A stretch of 64,000 nt of DNA from Tepidiforma bonchosmolovskayae (GCF_008838325.1 NZ_CP042829.1:1488001-1552000); one strand, 5' to 3'; positions 41,591-51,386 are shown, counted from the first letter of the stretch. Notes: generated by a model not told the origin, from the letters alone. Numbers and translations: made by a program.

Positions 41591-42508
41591 TCACCGTTCG
41601 CCGAGGCCGCTGCCCCGCAGGCGCGGGTCGAGCTCGTCGCGGAGCGCATCGCCCAGCAGGTTGAAGGCGAGCACCGTCAGGCTCAGCGCCAGCCCGGGGA
41701 AGACCGCCAGCCACCACGCCGTATTGAAGTAGGCGCGCGCCTGCGGCCCCAGGTCGTTCCCCCACGACGGCTCGCCCAGCGGCAGCCCAACGCCCAGGAA
41801 CGTCAGCGCCGATTCCGCGAGGATCGCCGCCGGCAGCGTTGTGCTCGCCACCACAATCACCAGCGGCCCGATGTTCGGCAGGATGTGCCGGAACATCACC
41901 CGCGCCTCCGAGCACCCGATGACCCGCGCCGCCTCGACATACACCCGCTGCCGTTCCACCAGCACGCCGCCGCGGATGATCCGCATGATCACCGGCGTGA
42001 AGATGATGCTGATCGCAATGATGACCGACCGCAGCCCCGGTCCCAGCCACGTCGCGACTACCAGCCCGAACAGGATCGCCGGGAACGAGAGCAGCACCTC
42101 CGACAGCCGGCTGATCAGCGTGTCCACGAATCTCCCGAGGTAGCCGGCCAGCAGCCCCAGCACCGTCCCGCCGACCACGCTGATCAGCACCGTTGCAGTG
42201 CCCACCATCAGCGACGGGCGCGCTCCATACACCACCCGCGAGTACAGGTCCTGCCCGTTCCGGTTCGTCCCAAACCAGTGGTCTGCGCTCGGCCCGACGA
42301 GAATGTCCGAGCCGAACTCCTTCGGGTCCGTCGTCCGCATGAACGGCGCATCGGCGAAGACCGCCATCAGCACCAGCCCCGCGATCACGACCGCCGAGGC
42401 CGTCCCCAGCGGCTGCCGCCGTGCGAACCGCCGGACCTTCCCGAGGCCGAAGTCGATCCGCCGCTGCCCGGGGACTGCCAGCACGCCAGCCTGCGCTTCC
42501 GTCGCCAT
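41591..42508 (-). CDS. ABC transporter permease, DppC/OppC type
   Basis: The 305-residue inner-membrane permease is of the peptide/nickel/opine transporter family. After the N-terminal amphipathic FGLGKVRRFARRQPLG it has the first TM helix (about 37-53), an extracytoplasmic loop WFGTNRNGQDLYSRVVYGARPSL, and four to five further helices. The EAA loop is in VYVEAARVIGCSEARVMFRHILPN (about 186-209), and DELDPRLRGSG is the C-terminal signature. It is the last gene of the operon; no ATPase follows. Confidence 0.92.
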   Translation of the reverse strand: MATEAQAGVLAVPGQRRIDFGLGKVRRFARRQPLGTASAVVIAGLVLMAVFADAPFMRTTDPKEFGSDILVGPSADHWFGTNRNGQDLYSRVVYGARPSLMVGTATVLISVVGGTVLGLLAGYLGRFVDTLISRLSEVLLSFPAILFGLVVATWLGPGLRSVIIAISIIFTPVIMRIIRGGVLVERQRVYVEAARVIGCSEARVMFRHILPNIGPLVIVVASTTLPAAILAESALTFLGVGLPLGEPSWGNDLGPQARAYFNTAWWLAVFPGLALSLTVLAFNLLGDALRDELDPRLRGSGLGER

Positions 42509-42529
42509 CGTTGCCTTCCTCCCGCGCCG

Positions 42530-43477
42530 TTACACCCGCAGCCGCGGGTCGGCCCACGCGTACAGCACGTCGACAATCAGCGTCACCGTCAGGAACGACG
42601 CTGCGATCACCACCGTCACCGCCTGGATCGTCTGGTGGTCCCGGTCGGCCACCGCCTTCGCCGCCATCGACCCCATCCCCGGGATGCCGAACAGCTGCTC
42701 AATCACAATCGACCCGCCGAGGATGAGCCCGAACTGCAGGCCGATCACCGTGAGCAGCGTCAGCACCGCGTTGCGGAACACGTGCACCCAGACAACGCTC
42801 TGCTCCTTCAGCCCCTTCGCCCGCGCCGTCCGCACGTAATCCGCGTAGAGCGCCTCAATCATGCTCGAGCGCACGATCCGCGCCACGTAGGCCGAGGCCC
42901 CGATCGCCAGCACCAGCGCCGGCAGGAGCAGCAGCGCAACATGCGTCACCGGGTCTTCCGTCAGCCCGCGCCACTGCTTCACCGGCGTCCACCCCCACCA
43001 GTAGGCCGGGAGGTAGATCACCAGCGTCCCCAGCCAGAAGTTCGGCACCGAGAGCCCCAGGATCGAAAAGAACCGCGCCGTGTAATCCGAGACCGAGTGC
43101 GCCCGGACCGCCGAAAGCGCCCCAATCGGCACCCCAATCGCCAGCGTGAAGAAAATGGTCACCAGCCCAAGCTGCAGCGTCGTGAAGAACCGGTCGCGCA
43201 GCTCCGGCGTGATCTCCCGGCGCGTCGCCGTCGAAAGTCCGAAGTCGCCGCGGAGCGCATTCCCCAGCCAGATCAGGTACTGCTCCGGCTTCGACTTATC
43301 CAGGCCCAGCTCCTTCTTGACGACCGCGATGCACTCTTCGCAGGCCGACCCCGAAGCGCCGAGCCGGATCGTCGCCGCATCGGCCGGCAGCGCCCGGATC
43401 AGCGCGAACGAAAGGATCGAGACGCCCAGCAACGTCACCGGAAAGAGCGCCAGCCGCCGCAGGATGTACGTCCGCAT
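42530..43477 (-). CDS. ABC transporter permease, DppB/OppB type
   Basis: The 315-residue permease has the DppB start MRTYILRRLALFPVTLLGVSILSF, six membrane helices, the EAA loop DYVRTARAKGLKEQSVVWVHVFRNA (about 230-254) and the final YAWADPRLRV. An extra-cytoplasmic loop after the first helix contains CEEC, which is unusual and may be a disulfide or metal site. It forms the channel with the 41591 gene. 21 bases separate the two. Confidence 0.92.
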   Translation of the reverse strand: MRTYILRRLALFPVTLLGVSILSFALIRALPADAATIRLGASGSACEECIAVVKKELGLDKSKPEQYLIWLGNALRGDFGLSTATRREITPELRDRFFTTLQLGLVTIFFTLAIGVPIGALSAVRAHSVSDYTARFFSILGLSVPNFWLGTLVIYLPAYWWGWTPVKQWRGLTEDPVTHVALLLLPALVLAIGASAYVARIVRSSMIEALYADYVRTARAKGLKEQSVVWVHVFRNAVLTLLTVIGLQFGLILGGSIVIEQLFGIPGMGSMAAKAVADRDHQTIQAVTVVIAASFLTVTLIVDVLYAWADPRLRV

Positions 43478-43544
43478 CGCATGCTTCTCCCATCGCGAAA
43501 GGGGGAAGGCCGGAACGGGGCGGTCCCGCCTTCCCCCCGCGGTG

Positions 43545-45341
43545 TCAGGCGTCCAGCCAGATGTCCTGGACGCGGAACGGCCCCGTGCCCGCGTTCGCGT
43601 ACATGAAGTCCTTCTCCGGGTAGTTCTTCACCCGGTCGCGGAAGGCCGCGTACTGGAACTCCGGCACCGGCAGCGGGATCGCCGGCCCGTACTCCTGGTG
43701 GATGACCCGCACGATCTCCTGGACCTTCTGCTTGCGCGCCTCCGGGTTCAGCTCCTGCGCCTGCGCGTTCCAGAGCTGCTGCATCCGCCCCGCGAATGCC
43801 GCCGTGTCCGACTTCGGCGAATCCGGCCGCAGGTTCCCGAAGATCGCGCCGTAGCCCACCGGCACGTAGTGCGCCAGCGCGTTGTAGTCCGGGATCGTCT
43901 GGAGCGAAAGCTCCCACGCGATGAACAGGTCCCACGGCTTCGGTGCCTTCTCGGCGAAGCCGGCCACCGCCCGCGCCACGTAGGTCGCAGGGTCGACCAC
44001 CTCCACCTCCACCTTCACGCCGAGGTTCTGCTCCAGCTGCTTCTTCACGAACTCGGTGGCCGTCGCGAAGATCGGGATCGCCTGCATCGTCACCATCTTG
44101 ATCGTCGGGAACGTCTGCGACCCGCTCGCCTCCTGCCACAGCTTCTTCGCATCCCCCGGGTTGAACGCCTGGAGCTTCTTCAGCTCCTCCTGCGAAAGGC
44201 CGTACCCCTCCTTCGCGAACTCCGAGGCCGTCGGCCCGCCGTACAGCCCCTCGCCCAGGTAGAGATTCTTGATGAACGCATCCCGGTCGATCGCCATCCA
44301 GACGGCCTGGCGGAGCCGTTTGTCCGTCCACTTGAAGTTGTCGAACTGCATGACCAGGTGGCCGTTCGCCGGCCCCTTCGCCACCTTGATCCCTTTCTCC
44401 CGCCCCAGCTCATCGGCCACCAGTTTGTCGATGTTCACGACCGTCAGGACGTCCAGCTCGCCCGCGAGGAACTTCGCCTTGATCGTCGCCGGGTCCGGGA
44501 TGATCGACTCCTCCCAGGCGTCGATGTACGGCCCTTCCTTCACGTAGGTCGGCGAGGGCGGGTCGTGCTGGAAGTAGTTCGGATTCCGCTCGTAGCGCGT
44601 CCCCGTCGGCTCGCGCTTCACCATCCGGTACGGCCCGCTCCCGGCGTTCATCACCTTCATCAGGTCGCCGCCGTTCGCCTCCACCACCTCCTTCGCCACC
44701 ACCGCGAAGGCGCTCGACCCCAGCGAAATCACGTTCGAGGCGAACGGGTTCTTCTGCTTGATGACGACCGTGTACTTGTCCGGGGTCTCGATCTTGTCGA
44801 TCCAGCCCCACTGGATCTGGTTCACCTGCGAACCCTTCGTCAGGGCCACCGGGAAGCGCGTGTACGAGTAAGCGATGTCCTCGGCCGTCAGCTCCCGGCC
44901 GTTCGCGACGTCCGCCTGGAACTTCACCCCCTGGCGGATCTTCACCCGCAGCGTCAGCGGGTCCACCTGCTCGTGCTCGAGCGCAAGGTCGTAGCACACC
45001 GTCTTCGTCGATGCCTGGTAGGTCCAGAGATGCGAGTACGCCTTCGCCGGGTGGATCGGGTTCGTCACGATGATGTGCGGGTCAAGCCCGGTGTCCGGCG
45101 AGGCCTTGGCGATGCGCATCGTCCCGCCCCGCTTGCCGGCCGGCGCCGGCGTCGGGCTGCCCGCCGGCTGCGTGGCGCCCCCTTGGGGCGCCGTGGCCGT
45201 CGCGCCGCCAGTATCGTCATCATCGTCGCCGCAGCCGACGCTCAGGCCGGCCGCGCCGAGGGCCGCCATCCCGGTCCCTGCCAGGAAGGCGCGCCGCCGG
45301 ATGCGTGCGCGCCAGTAGCGGCGCCAGTAGGTGGATTCCAT
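43545..45341 (-). CDS. ABC transporter solute-binding lipoprotein (SBP family 5), Tat-type signal
   Basis: The 598-residue extracytoplasmic solute-binding protein has a twin-arginine-type signal (RRRAFLAGTGMAALGAAGL) ending in the lipobox SVGC, then an Asp-rich spacer. Family 5 hallmarks follow: IRQGVKFQADVANGRELTAEDIAYS, the RLRQAVWMAIDRDAFI segment and the final AGTGPFRVQDIWLDA. Relatives bind peptides, nickel or glutathione, but also plant-derived or aromatic compounds. GGGAGGG lies about six bases before the ATG at 45341. The promoter has an operator (45392) just after the start of transcription. Confidence 0.92.
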   Translation of the reverse strand: MESTYWRRYWRARIRRRAFLAGTGMAALGAAGLSVGCGDDDDDTGGATATAPQGGATQPAGSPTPAPAGKRGGTMRIAKASPDTGLDPHIIVTNPIHPAKAYSHLWTYQASTKTVCYDLALEHEQVDPLTLRVKIRQGVKFQADVANGRELTAEDIAYSYTRFPVALTKGSQVNQIQWGWIDKIETPDKYTVVIKQKNPFASNVISLGSSAFAVVAKEVVEANGGDLMKVMNAGSGPYRMVKREPTGTRYERNPNYFQHDPPSPTYVKEGPYIDAWEESIIPDPATIKAKFLAGELDVLTVVNIDKLVADELGREKGIKVAKGPANGHLVMQFDNFKWTDKRLRQAVWMAIDRDAFIKNLYLGEGLYGGPTASEFAKEGYGLSQEELKKLQAFNPGDAKKLWQEASGSQTFPTIKMVTMQAIPIFATATEFVKKQLEQNLGVKVEVEVVDPATYVARAVAGFAEKAPKPWDLFIAWELSLQTIPDYNALAHYVPVGYGAIFGNLRPDSPKSDTAAFAGRMQQLWNAQAQELNPEARKQKVQEIVRVIHQEYGPAIPLPVPEFQYAAFRDRVKNYPEKDFMYANAGTGPFRVQDIWLDA

Positions 45342-45391
45342 CGCAGTCCCTCCCCTGTTTGGTCGCCCGGCAAACGCTTCGGTCCAAAACT

Positions 45392-45407
45392 TTGGCCATC
45401 TGGCCAA
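45392..45407. promoter_or_regulatory. Operator A (perfect dyad) before the transporter operon
   Basis: TTGGCC, four bases (ATCT), GGCCAA: a perfect 16-base dyad. It lies about 10-25 bases into the transcript of the minus-strand transporter promoter at 45424-45451, where a bound repressor would block elongation or initiation. A second palindrome CCAAA-AC-TTTGG (45384-45395) overlaps it. Five more copies of the dyad are at 45514, 52256, 53088, 60181 and 61562. Confidence 0.75.
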
Positions 45408-45423
45408 TCGCCGGGTCACGGGT

Positions 45424-45451
45424 AGTATAGGTGCGGCCGCGTCCATTGCAA
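45424..45451 (-). promoter_or_regulatory. Promoter of the transporter operon
   Basis: On the minus strand TTGCAA (45451 to 45446) and TATACT (45429 to 45424) are 16 bases apart. Nearly the same pair, TTGCAA and TATAGT with 17 bases, precedes the Rieske operon at 61526-61554. Confidence 0.65.
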
Positions 45452-45513
45452 GCATCGACGCCGCCGATACCACCCCTTCCCGAACCGCGCCGCCCGCGCT
45501 ACACTTTCCGCCG

Positions 45514-45529
45514 CTGGACGACCGGCCAA
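45514..45529. promoter_or_regulatory. Operator B before the P450 gene
   Basis: CTGGAC, four bases (GACC), GGCCAA, one mismatch from a perfect dyad. It starts nine bases after the -10-like TACACT (45500-45505) and ends 20 bases before the P450 start. Confidence 0.7.
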
Positions 45530-45549
45530 ATCCTTGCGGTGGTAGCCAA

Positions 45550-46791
45550 ATGCCGAGCCTCGCCGAAATCAACCCCCTCGCACCCGAAACCGCCGAGTGC
45601 CCCTTCCCCTTCTACGAAGCCATGCGCCGCGAGTGCCCCGTCTACCAGGTCCCCGGCGCCGGCTTCTTCATCGTCTCCCGCTTTGAGGACATCCTCCACG
45701 TCCTCCGCCACCCCGAAATCTTCTCCTCTAAGTCCGGCCCCGGCCTCCGGCCCGTTCCCGATGAAGAGATCCTCGCCATCATGCGCCAGGGCTGGATGCC
45801 CGTGAACACCCTCCTCACCCAGGACCCGCCCGCCCACTCCCGCTACCGCGCGCTCGTCAATAAGGCCTTCTCCGCCCGGCGCGTCGCCAGCCTCGAACCC
45901 TCCGTCACCGCAATCGCCAACGACCTCATTGACCGCTTCATCAACGACGGCGAGGTCGAGCTCGTCCGCCAGTTCGCCGTGCCGCTCCCCCTCACCGTGA
46001 TCGCCGATGCCCTCGGCGTCGACCGCGCCGATATGGACCGCTTCAAGCGCTGGTCCGACGACTCCGTCGCACCCCTCGGCGGCTTCCTCACCCGCGAACG
46101 CGAAATCGAGTGCGCGAAGTCGATCGTCGAGTTCCAGCACTATTTCGCCGAGCGGCTCGAAGAGCGGCGCACCAGCCCCCGCGACGATATCCTCACCGAC
46201 CTCCTCAACGCCCACATCGGCCTCGAGGGCGACGAATCCCGCCCGCTCGATATGGCCGAGATGCTCAGCATCCTCCAGCAGATCCTCGTCGCCGGGAACG
46301 AAACCACCACAAACCTCATCGCCTCCGGCATGATGCTCCTCATCCATCGTCCGGAGGTCATGGAGCGGCTCCGCGCGCAGCCCGAGCTCATTCCCAACTT
46401 CGTCGAAGAAGCCCTCCGCCTCGAATCGCCGGTCCAGGGCCTCTTCCGCCAGGCCGTCGTCGATACCGAAATCGGCGGCACACCCATCCCTGCCGGCGCC
46501 CGCATCCTCCTCTCCTACGCCTCCGCCAACCGCGACGAAGCCGAGTTCCCCCACGCCGACCAGATCGACCTCGAGCGCGAGGCACCCGAAGGCCACCTCG
46601 CCTTCGGCCGCGGCGTCCACTACTGCCTGGGCGCCGCCCTCGCCCGCCTCGAGGCGCGCGTTGCGTTCACCCTCCTCCTCAGCCGGCTCAAGAACATCCG
46701 CGCCGCCGAGGGCAAGAACGACTACACCCACGTCCCCAGCGTGATCCTCCGTGGCCTCAAGGCCCTCTACCTCGAGTTCGAACCCGCCTGA
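45550..46791 (+). CDS. Cytochrome P450
   Basis: The 413-residue bacterial class I P450 has the oxygen-activating I-helix motif AGNETTT (248-254), the K-helix ExxR in EALR (287-290) and the haem-binding FGRGVHYCLG with Cys359. The size and the start (MPSLAEINPLAPETAECPFPFYEAMR) suit the CYP hydroxylases of terpenoids, fatty acids or steroids. It needs a ferredoxin and reductase, which are not in the window. The next gene is 16 bases downstream. Operator B precedes it. The substrate is unknown. Confidence 0.95.
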   Translation: MPSLAEINPLAPETAECPFPFYEAMRRECPVYQVPGAGFFIVSRFEDILHVLRHPEIFSSKSGPGLRPVPDEEILAIMRQGWMPVNTLLTQDPPAHSRYRALVNKAFSARRVASLEPSVTAIANDLIDRFINDGEVELVRQFAVPLPLTVIADALGVDRADMDRFKRWSDDSVAPLGGFLTREREIECAKSIVEFQHYFAERLEERRTSPRDDILTDLLNAHIGLEGDESRPLDMAEMLSILQQILVAGNETTTNLIASGMMLLIHRPEVMERLRAQPELIPNFVEEALRLESPVQGLFRQAVVDTEIGGTPIPAGARILLSYASANRDEAEFPHADQIDLEREAPEGHLAFGRGVHYCLGAALARLEARVAFTLLLSRLKNIRAAEGKNDYTHVPSVILRGLKALYLEFEPA

Positions 46792-46807
46792 GGAGACCGC
46801 CCGCCGC

Positions 46808-47977
46808 ATGCAGCTCCGCGATACCCCCGAACAGGCCGCCTGGCGCGAAGAGGTCCGCGCCTTCATCCGCGAGAATCTCCCCGCCGAGATCCGCGGCGTC
46901 ACCGGCTACTTCTACGACCCCCGCACCAACCCCGCCTTCGGCCAGTGGCGCGATGCCCTCGTCCGCCGCGGCTGGATCGCACCCGCCTGGCCGAAGGAGT
47001 ACGGCGGCGCCGGCATGACCGTCGTCGAACAGTTCATCCTCAACCAGGAGTTCGCCGAGGCCGGCGCCCCCCAGCCCGGCGGCCTCGGCGTCATGATGCT
47101 CGGCCCCACCCTCATCACCCACGGCACCGAAGAGCAGAAGCGCGAACACCTCCCCCGCATCCTCAGCGGCGAGGTCATCTGGTGCCAGGGCTACTCCGAA
47201 CCCGGCGCCGGCTCCGACCTCGCCGGCCTCCAGACCCGCGCCGTCCGCGACGGCGACGACTTCATCATCAACGGCCAGAAGATCTGGACCTCCTTCGCCC
47301 ACTTCGCCGACTGGTGCTTCCTCCTCGCCCGGACCGACCCCGACGCCCCCAAGCACCGCGGGATCACCTACTTCCTCGTCGATATGAAGTCGCCGGGGAT
47401 CACCGTCCGCCCGCTGGTCAACATGGCCGGCGGCCACGACTTCAACGAGGTTTTCTTCGAAGACGTCCGCGTCCCCGCGCGCAACGTCGTCGGCGAGGTC
47501 AACCGCGGCTGGTACGTCGGCGCCACCACCCTCGACTTCGAGCGCTCCTCCATCGGCACCGCCGTCGGCCAGCGCAAGAGCATCGAACGGTACACCGCCT
47601 GGCTGCGCGACCACCGCGCCCAGCTCCCGCCCTCCACCGTCGCGGCCATACGCCTCGCCTGGGCCGACCGCGCCGTCGACGTGCAGGTCCTTACCCTCCT
47701 CGCCTACCGCATCATCAGCATGCAGGCGGCCGGCAAGATTCCTAACGCCGAAGCCTCCATCGCCAAGCTCTTCACCTCCGAGACCGGCCAGCGCATCGCG
47801 CATACCGCCCTCCGCATGCTCGGCACCGCCGGCGTGCTCATGGACCGCTCCGCGCCGTTCAAAGGCGAAGCCGCCCGCGCCTATCTCAACGCCGTCTCGC
47901 TCACCATCGCGGGCGGCACCAGCGAAATCCAGCGCAACATCATCGCCCAGCGCGGTCTCGGCCTCCCGCGCGACTGA
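46808..47977 (+). CDS. Acyl-CoA dehydrogenase family protein
   Basis: The 389-residue ACAD has WCQGYSEPGAGSDLAGLQTRA (substrate/FAD loop, about 122-142), FIINGQKIWTSFAHFADW, FFEDVRVPARNVVGEVNRGWYVG and the C-terminal SLTIAGGTSEIQRNIIAQRGLGLPRD, the standard FAD-binding end. The catalytic Glu of short-chain dehydrogenases is not at the usual TSEIQR-relative site, and the sequence looks like steroid/aliphatic side-chain ACADs (FadE-like). It is in one operon with the P450, which suggests hydroxylation followed by beta-oxidation-type desaturation. Confidence 0.9.
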   Translation: MQLRDTPEQAAWREEVRAFIRENLPAEIRGVTGYFYDPRTNPAFGQWRDALVRRGWIAPAWPKEYGGAGMTVVEQFILNQEFAEAGAPQPGGLGVMMLGPTLITHGTEEQKREHLPRILSGEVIWCQGYSEPGAGSDLAGLQTRAVRDGDDFIINGQKIWTSFAHFADWCFLLARTDPDAPKHRGITYFLVDMKSPGITVRPLVNMAGGHDFNEVFFEDVRVPARNVVGEVNRGWYVGATTLDFERSSIGTAVGQRKSIERYTAWLRDHRAQLPPSTVAAIRLAWADRAVDVQVLTLLAYRIISMQAAGKIPNAEASIAKLFTSETGQRIAHTALRMLGTAGVLMDRSAPFKGEAARAYLNAVSLTIAGGTSEIQRNIIAQRGLGLPRD

Positions 47978-48023
47978 TTCCGGCCTCTCCGCGGGCAGGG
48001 CGCTCCCTCCCGCCCTGCCCGCC

Positions 48024-48815
48024 TTACAGCAGCGGGTACTCGCCCTTTGCCCAGCGGATGCCCCGCCGCAGCAGCTCCACGTATTCCGGCACCTCCCACG
48101 AGCCCGGCTCGAACCGCGGGTACTCCGGGAACTGGAACCGCCCCGCCGCGCTCCCGAACGCCTGCCCGCCCGGTGCCACCAGCATGTCGTACTTCCGGCG
48201 CCGGTGCCCCGGCGTCAGGTAGAGCACCGCTCCCTCGCCGAACGGGTGCAGGTACAGCACCGGCCACTCCCGCTCCTCCGGCCACGACGATTCCGCGAAG
48301 CCCGGCGCCTCTCCCCCGAACCGCGTGGCCAGGAGCGGCCGCACCTCCCCGTGATACTCGCAGAGGTAGAGCTCCTCCCCATCGCCGGTCTCCCAGCGCC
48401 CCAGCCCCTCGACCAGCGGGTGCTCCGCCACCGGCCACACGGGGTACCGCCCGGTCGGCGGGTGCGCGATGAACTGGCTCCCCAGCGTCTCCATGTACCG
48501 CGGGAGAATCCGCGGGCTGTGCACGCCGTCCGGCTCCATCTCGAACACCGCGTTCGTCCCGTGCAGGGCGAACCACCGCCCGCCCCGCTCCACGAACCGT
48601 GCCAGGTTCTCCACCTCGGCCTCGCCCGGGCGCAGGTCGCACGTGTACGTCACCACGAACCGGCAGCCCGCGATTCCCTCGATGTCCCGGAAATCGCGCC
48701 CGACGAGCACCCGCACGTCCTCGTGCTCCGCCAGCAGCTCCAGCAGCCGCAGCCGCGGGTAGTCGAAGTCGTGCCAGTTGCCCCCGCACACCAGGTAGCC
48801 GTCAATCCGGCCCAT
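48024..48815 (-). CDS. ThuA-like domain protein
   Basis: The 263-residue protein has a class I glutamine-amidotransferase-like ThuA fold: the start YLVCGGNWHDFDYPRLRLLELL, the central GCRFVVTYTCDLRPGEAEVENLARFVERGGRWFALHGTN and the later PVWPVAEHPLVEGLGR. ThuA-like proteins act in trehalose or carbohydrate degradation, but several are linked to unrelated catabolic operons. It is the last gene of the minus-strand operon starting at 52172. The catalytic Cys of amidotransferases is absent. Confidence 0.82.
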   Translation of the reverse strand: MGRIDGYLVCGGNWHDFDYPRLRLLELLAEHEDVRVLVGRDFRDIEGIAGCRFVVTYTCDLRPGEAEVENLARFVERGGRWFALHGTNAVFEMEPDGVHSPRILPRYMETLGSQFIAHPPTGRYPVWPVAEHPLVEGLGRWETGDGEELYLCEYHGEVRPLLATRFGGEAPGFAESSWPEEREWPVLYLHPFGEGAVLYLTPGHRRRKYDMLVAPGGQAFGSAAGRFQFPEYPRFEPGSWEVPEYVELLRRGIRWAKGEYPLL

Positions 48816-48849
48816 CGCGCACCCCTCCTTCGCGCGCCGGCGCCCCGGG

Positions 48850-49608
48850 CTAGAAGTTCACCCGCTTCGTGAAACCGCCGTCGACGACCAGGTTCACCCC
48901 GGTAATCCACGAGGCCGCAGGGCTCGCCAGGAACGCTACCGCCCGCGCCACCTCCTCCGGCGTGCCCATCCGCCCCATCGGCTGCTGCTTCAGCGTCGCC
49001 TCATAGAACTGCGGCATCGCCTGCCTGATCATCGCCCACGGCCCGCCCTCGAAGTAAATCGGCCCCGGCGAGACCACGTTCACCCGGATCCCCTTCGACG
49101 CATAGGCCTGCGAGAGCGCATTCGCGTAGTTGATGAGCGCCGCCTTCATTGCACCGTAGCCGTTCGGCTGCCCGAACGTCTCCACGGCCGCCGTCGTGCT
49201 GATGAACACCACCGCCGGCGCCTCCGACTTCTCCAGGAACGGCCGGGCCGCCTCGAAACCGCGGACTGCGCCCAGCATGTCGACCTCGAAGTTCTGCACG
49301 AATCCCTGCTCGCCCGGCGCGGCGCCCCCGCTGGTGTTGCTCACGAAGATGTCGATCCCGCCGAGCTGCTCGCCGGCGCGCGCGATCCAGGCGATGTACT
49401 CGTCCCGCTTGCCCACGTCGACCGGCTCCGCCGCGACGGTCACGCCATGGCGCCGCAGCGCCTCCGCGGCAGCGTTCAGCCCGTCCGGCGTCCGCGCGCA
49501 GATGCCGAGGTGCACGCCCTCAGCCGCCAGCGTCTCCGCGATCGCCCGGCCGATGCCGCGGCTCGCACCCGTGATCAGCGCACGCTTCCCCTGCAGTCCA
49601 AGGTCCAT
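48850..49608 (-). CDS. Short-chain dehydrogenase/reductase
   Basis: The 252-residue SDR has [13 protein letters not shown] (about 13-25), the VSNTSGG replacement for NNAG, Ser in FISTTAAV and the YGAMKAA active motif (about 155-161), then [15 protein letters not shown]. It resembles 3-oxoacyl-ACP/3-hydroxyacyl dehydrogenases with an altered NNAG loop. It is in the 52172-48024 operon, so it probably acts in the same pathway as the other SDR there. Cofactor and substrate are unknown. Confidence 0.9.
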   Translation of the reverse strand: MDLGLQGKRALITGASRGIGRAIAETLAAEGVHLGICARTPDGLNAAAEALRRHGVTVAAEPVDVGKRDEYIAWIARAGEQLGGIDIFVSNTSGGAAPGEQGFVQNFEVDMLGAVRGFEAARPFLEKSEAPAVVFISTTAAVETFGQPNGYGAMKAALINYANALSQAYASKGIRVNVVSPGPIYFEGGPWAMIRQAMPQFYEATLKQQPMGRMGTPEEVARAVAFLASPAASWITGVNLVVDGGFTKRVNF

Positions 49609-49657
49609 CTCATCGAACTCCTTCCCGGGATTCGCTCCCGAAACGATACCGATTGGT

Positions 49658-51373
49658 TCACGCCAGGGTGACCGTCCCCGTATCCCCGTCGACCGTCACC
49701 ACCTGGCCGTCGCGGATGACCCGCGTGGCGTACTTCGCCCCGACGACCGCCGGGATGCCGTACTCCCGCGCCACAATCGCCGCGTGGCTCAGCATGCCGC
49801 CGGTCTCCACCACCAGCGCCGCGGCCGGCACGAACAGCGGCGCCATCGGCGCATCGAACACCGGCAGCACGAGCACCTCGCCCGGCTGGACCTCCGTCTC
49901 GAGCGCCGCATCAGCGCTGGCGATGACCCGCGCCGGGCCGGTCGCCTTCCCGGGGCTGACACCCTGCCCGCTCAGCGCCGCCGCGCCCGGGCCGGCCGCC
50001 TCGCCCGCGGGGACGAGCTGCGTCGGCAGCTCGAACACGCCCCCCGGCAGCCGGTAGCCCTCCAGCCGGCGGTACTCCTCCTGACGCTCCCGCACCGCCG
50101 CCTTCGCGGCTGCCGGGTCCAGCGTCTCGAACTGGCGCACCTCCGCCAGCCGCAGGAAGAACACGTCCTCCGTCTGCTCCAGCGCGCCCCGCCGCACCAG
50201 CCGCCGGCCAATCTCCAAAAGCGGCGGCCGGAACGCCCGGCAGGCCCGCGCCCAGTTCGCCTTCGTCCCTTCGCGGCCGCGGTTGAGCCGCTGCGCCATC
50301 ACCAGCGTCTCCCGGAACTGTCGCCGCACGCGGTTCGGCAGCAGGCTCTCCACCCGCGCCTCGAGCCGCTCCCGCGCCGCAGCCGCCCGCGCCTCCTTCC
50401 GGTGCGGGTCCGCCGAGGCCGGCGCCGCCATATCGGCCCGGAGCGCCCCCAGCAGGAACCCCGGCGCCTCGTCCCACGTCGACGTCGACGGGTCGGTCTC
50501 CCGCTGCCCGCGGTACCCGTACTCCCGGATCAGCTCCCGGTACCGCGTCGCGAACGCCTCCCAGGCCGGCGACACCGGTGCCGCCAGCCGCGCCAGCAGC
50601 GCCTCCGTCGGCAGCTCCGCGAACGCCGCCGCAATCACCGCGCTCTGCCGCCCGGCCCGCGCAAGGTCCCACGTCGCCTTTCCCGGCTTCGCGCTCTCCA
50701 CATCGCGGAGCGCGCTCGTCAGCGTCGTCACCCACGTCGGCGGGTGCTTCGGCACGTGCTGGTCCAGCATGGCGCCCAGGATGCCCGTGTACTCCGCGCC
50801 CCCGACCGACACGATCACGTGCGAGACGAACAGCCCGGCGACAGCCTCGATGTTCTCGTCGATCGCGTGCAGCAGGTCATCGGCCCCCAGCCGCGGATAC
50901 TCCCGCGCCCATGCCTGCCGGTATGCCTTCGTCGAAATCTCCGCGCCGCGTGCGATCTCCCGCTCGGCGTTCCGCCAGCGCGCCATAATCCGCCGGCGCG
51001 CCGCCTTCGCCCGCTTGATGTCCTGCGCCTGGCCGGCCGTCAGCCCCTCGCCTTCGACGAACTGCTGGAGCATGTCCGTCCCGCCGCCCACCTGGTACGT
51101 CGAGGTGATCGCCATCGACCACGCCACCCCCAGCGTCCACCGGCCGCCGACCACCCCGAGCACGTTCATCGCCGGTGGCGGCGCCGTCGGCACCAGGTCG
51201 AGCACGCCCAGCTCCTCCGCCATCCGCGTCGTGAACCGGTAGTCCCACTGGTTGATCAGGTCCGCCGTCAGCGGCTTGATCACCCCCGGCAGCACCTCCT
51301 CAACGTTCCCGGTCGTAACCAGCCGGTAGCGCGGGTTCGGCTCCGCATCCCACGAGCAGAGTTTCTCCGTCAT
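49658..51373 (-). CDS. PEP-utilising-enzyme mobile-domain protein without ATP-grasp domain
   Basis: The 571-residue protein ends in the phosphohistidine swivelling domain of PEP synthase, phenylphosphate synthase and rifampicin phosphotransferase: [30 protein letters not shown], then [21 protein letters not shown] with His at about 529, and ITRDGQ-type end. The N-terminal and central helical ~450 residues match the middle region of those multidomain proteins, but the ATP-grasp module that phosphorylates the His is missing from this gene and neighbours. It could need a partner encoded elsewhere, as in split phenylphosphate synthase. GAGGAGGG precedes the start. Confidence 0.8.
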   Translation of the reverse strand: MTEKLCSWDAEPNPRYRLVTTGNVEEVLPGVIKPLTADLINQWDYRFTTRMAEELGVLDLVPTAPPPAMNVLGVVGGRWTLGVAWSMAITSTYQVGGGTDMLQQFVEGEGLTAGQAQDIKRAKAARRRIMARWRNAEREIARGAEISTKAYRQAWAREYPRLGADDLLHAIDENIEAVAGLFVSHVIVSVGGAEYTGILGAMLDQHVPKHPPTWVTTLTSALRDVESAKPGKATWDLARAGRQSAVIAAAFAELPTEALLARLAAPVSPAWEAFATRYRELIREYGYRGQRETDPSTSTWDEAPGFLLGALRADMAAPASADPHRKEARAAAARERLEARVESLLPNRVRRQFRETLVMAQRLNRGREGTKANWARACRAFRPPLLEIGRRLVRRGALEQTEDVFFLRLAEVRQFETLDPAAAKAAVRERQEEYRRLEGYRLPGGVFELPTQLVPAGEAAGPGAAALSGQGVSPGKATGPARVIASADAALETEVQPGEVLVLPVFDAPMAPLFVPAAALVVETGGMLSHAAIVAREYGIPAVVGAKYATRVIRDGQVVTVDGDTGTVTLA

Positions 51374-51386
51374 CCTTCCGCCCTCC

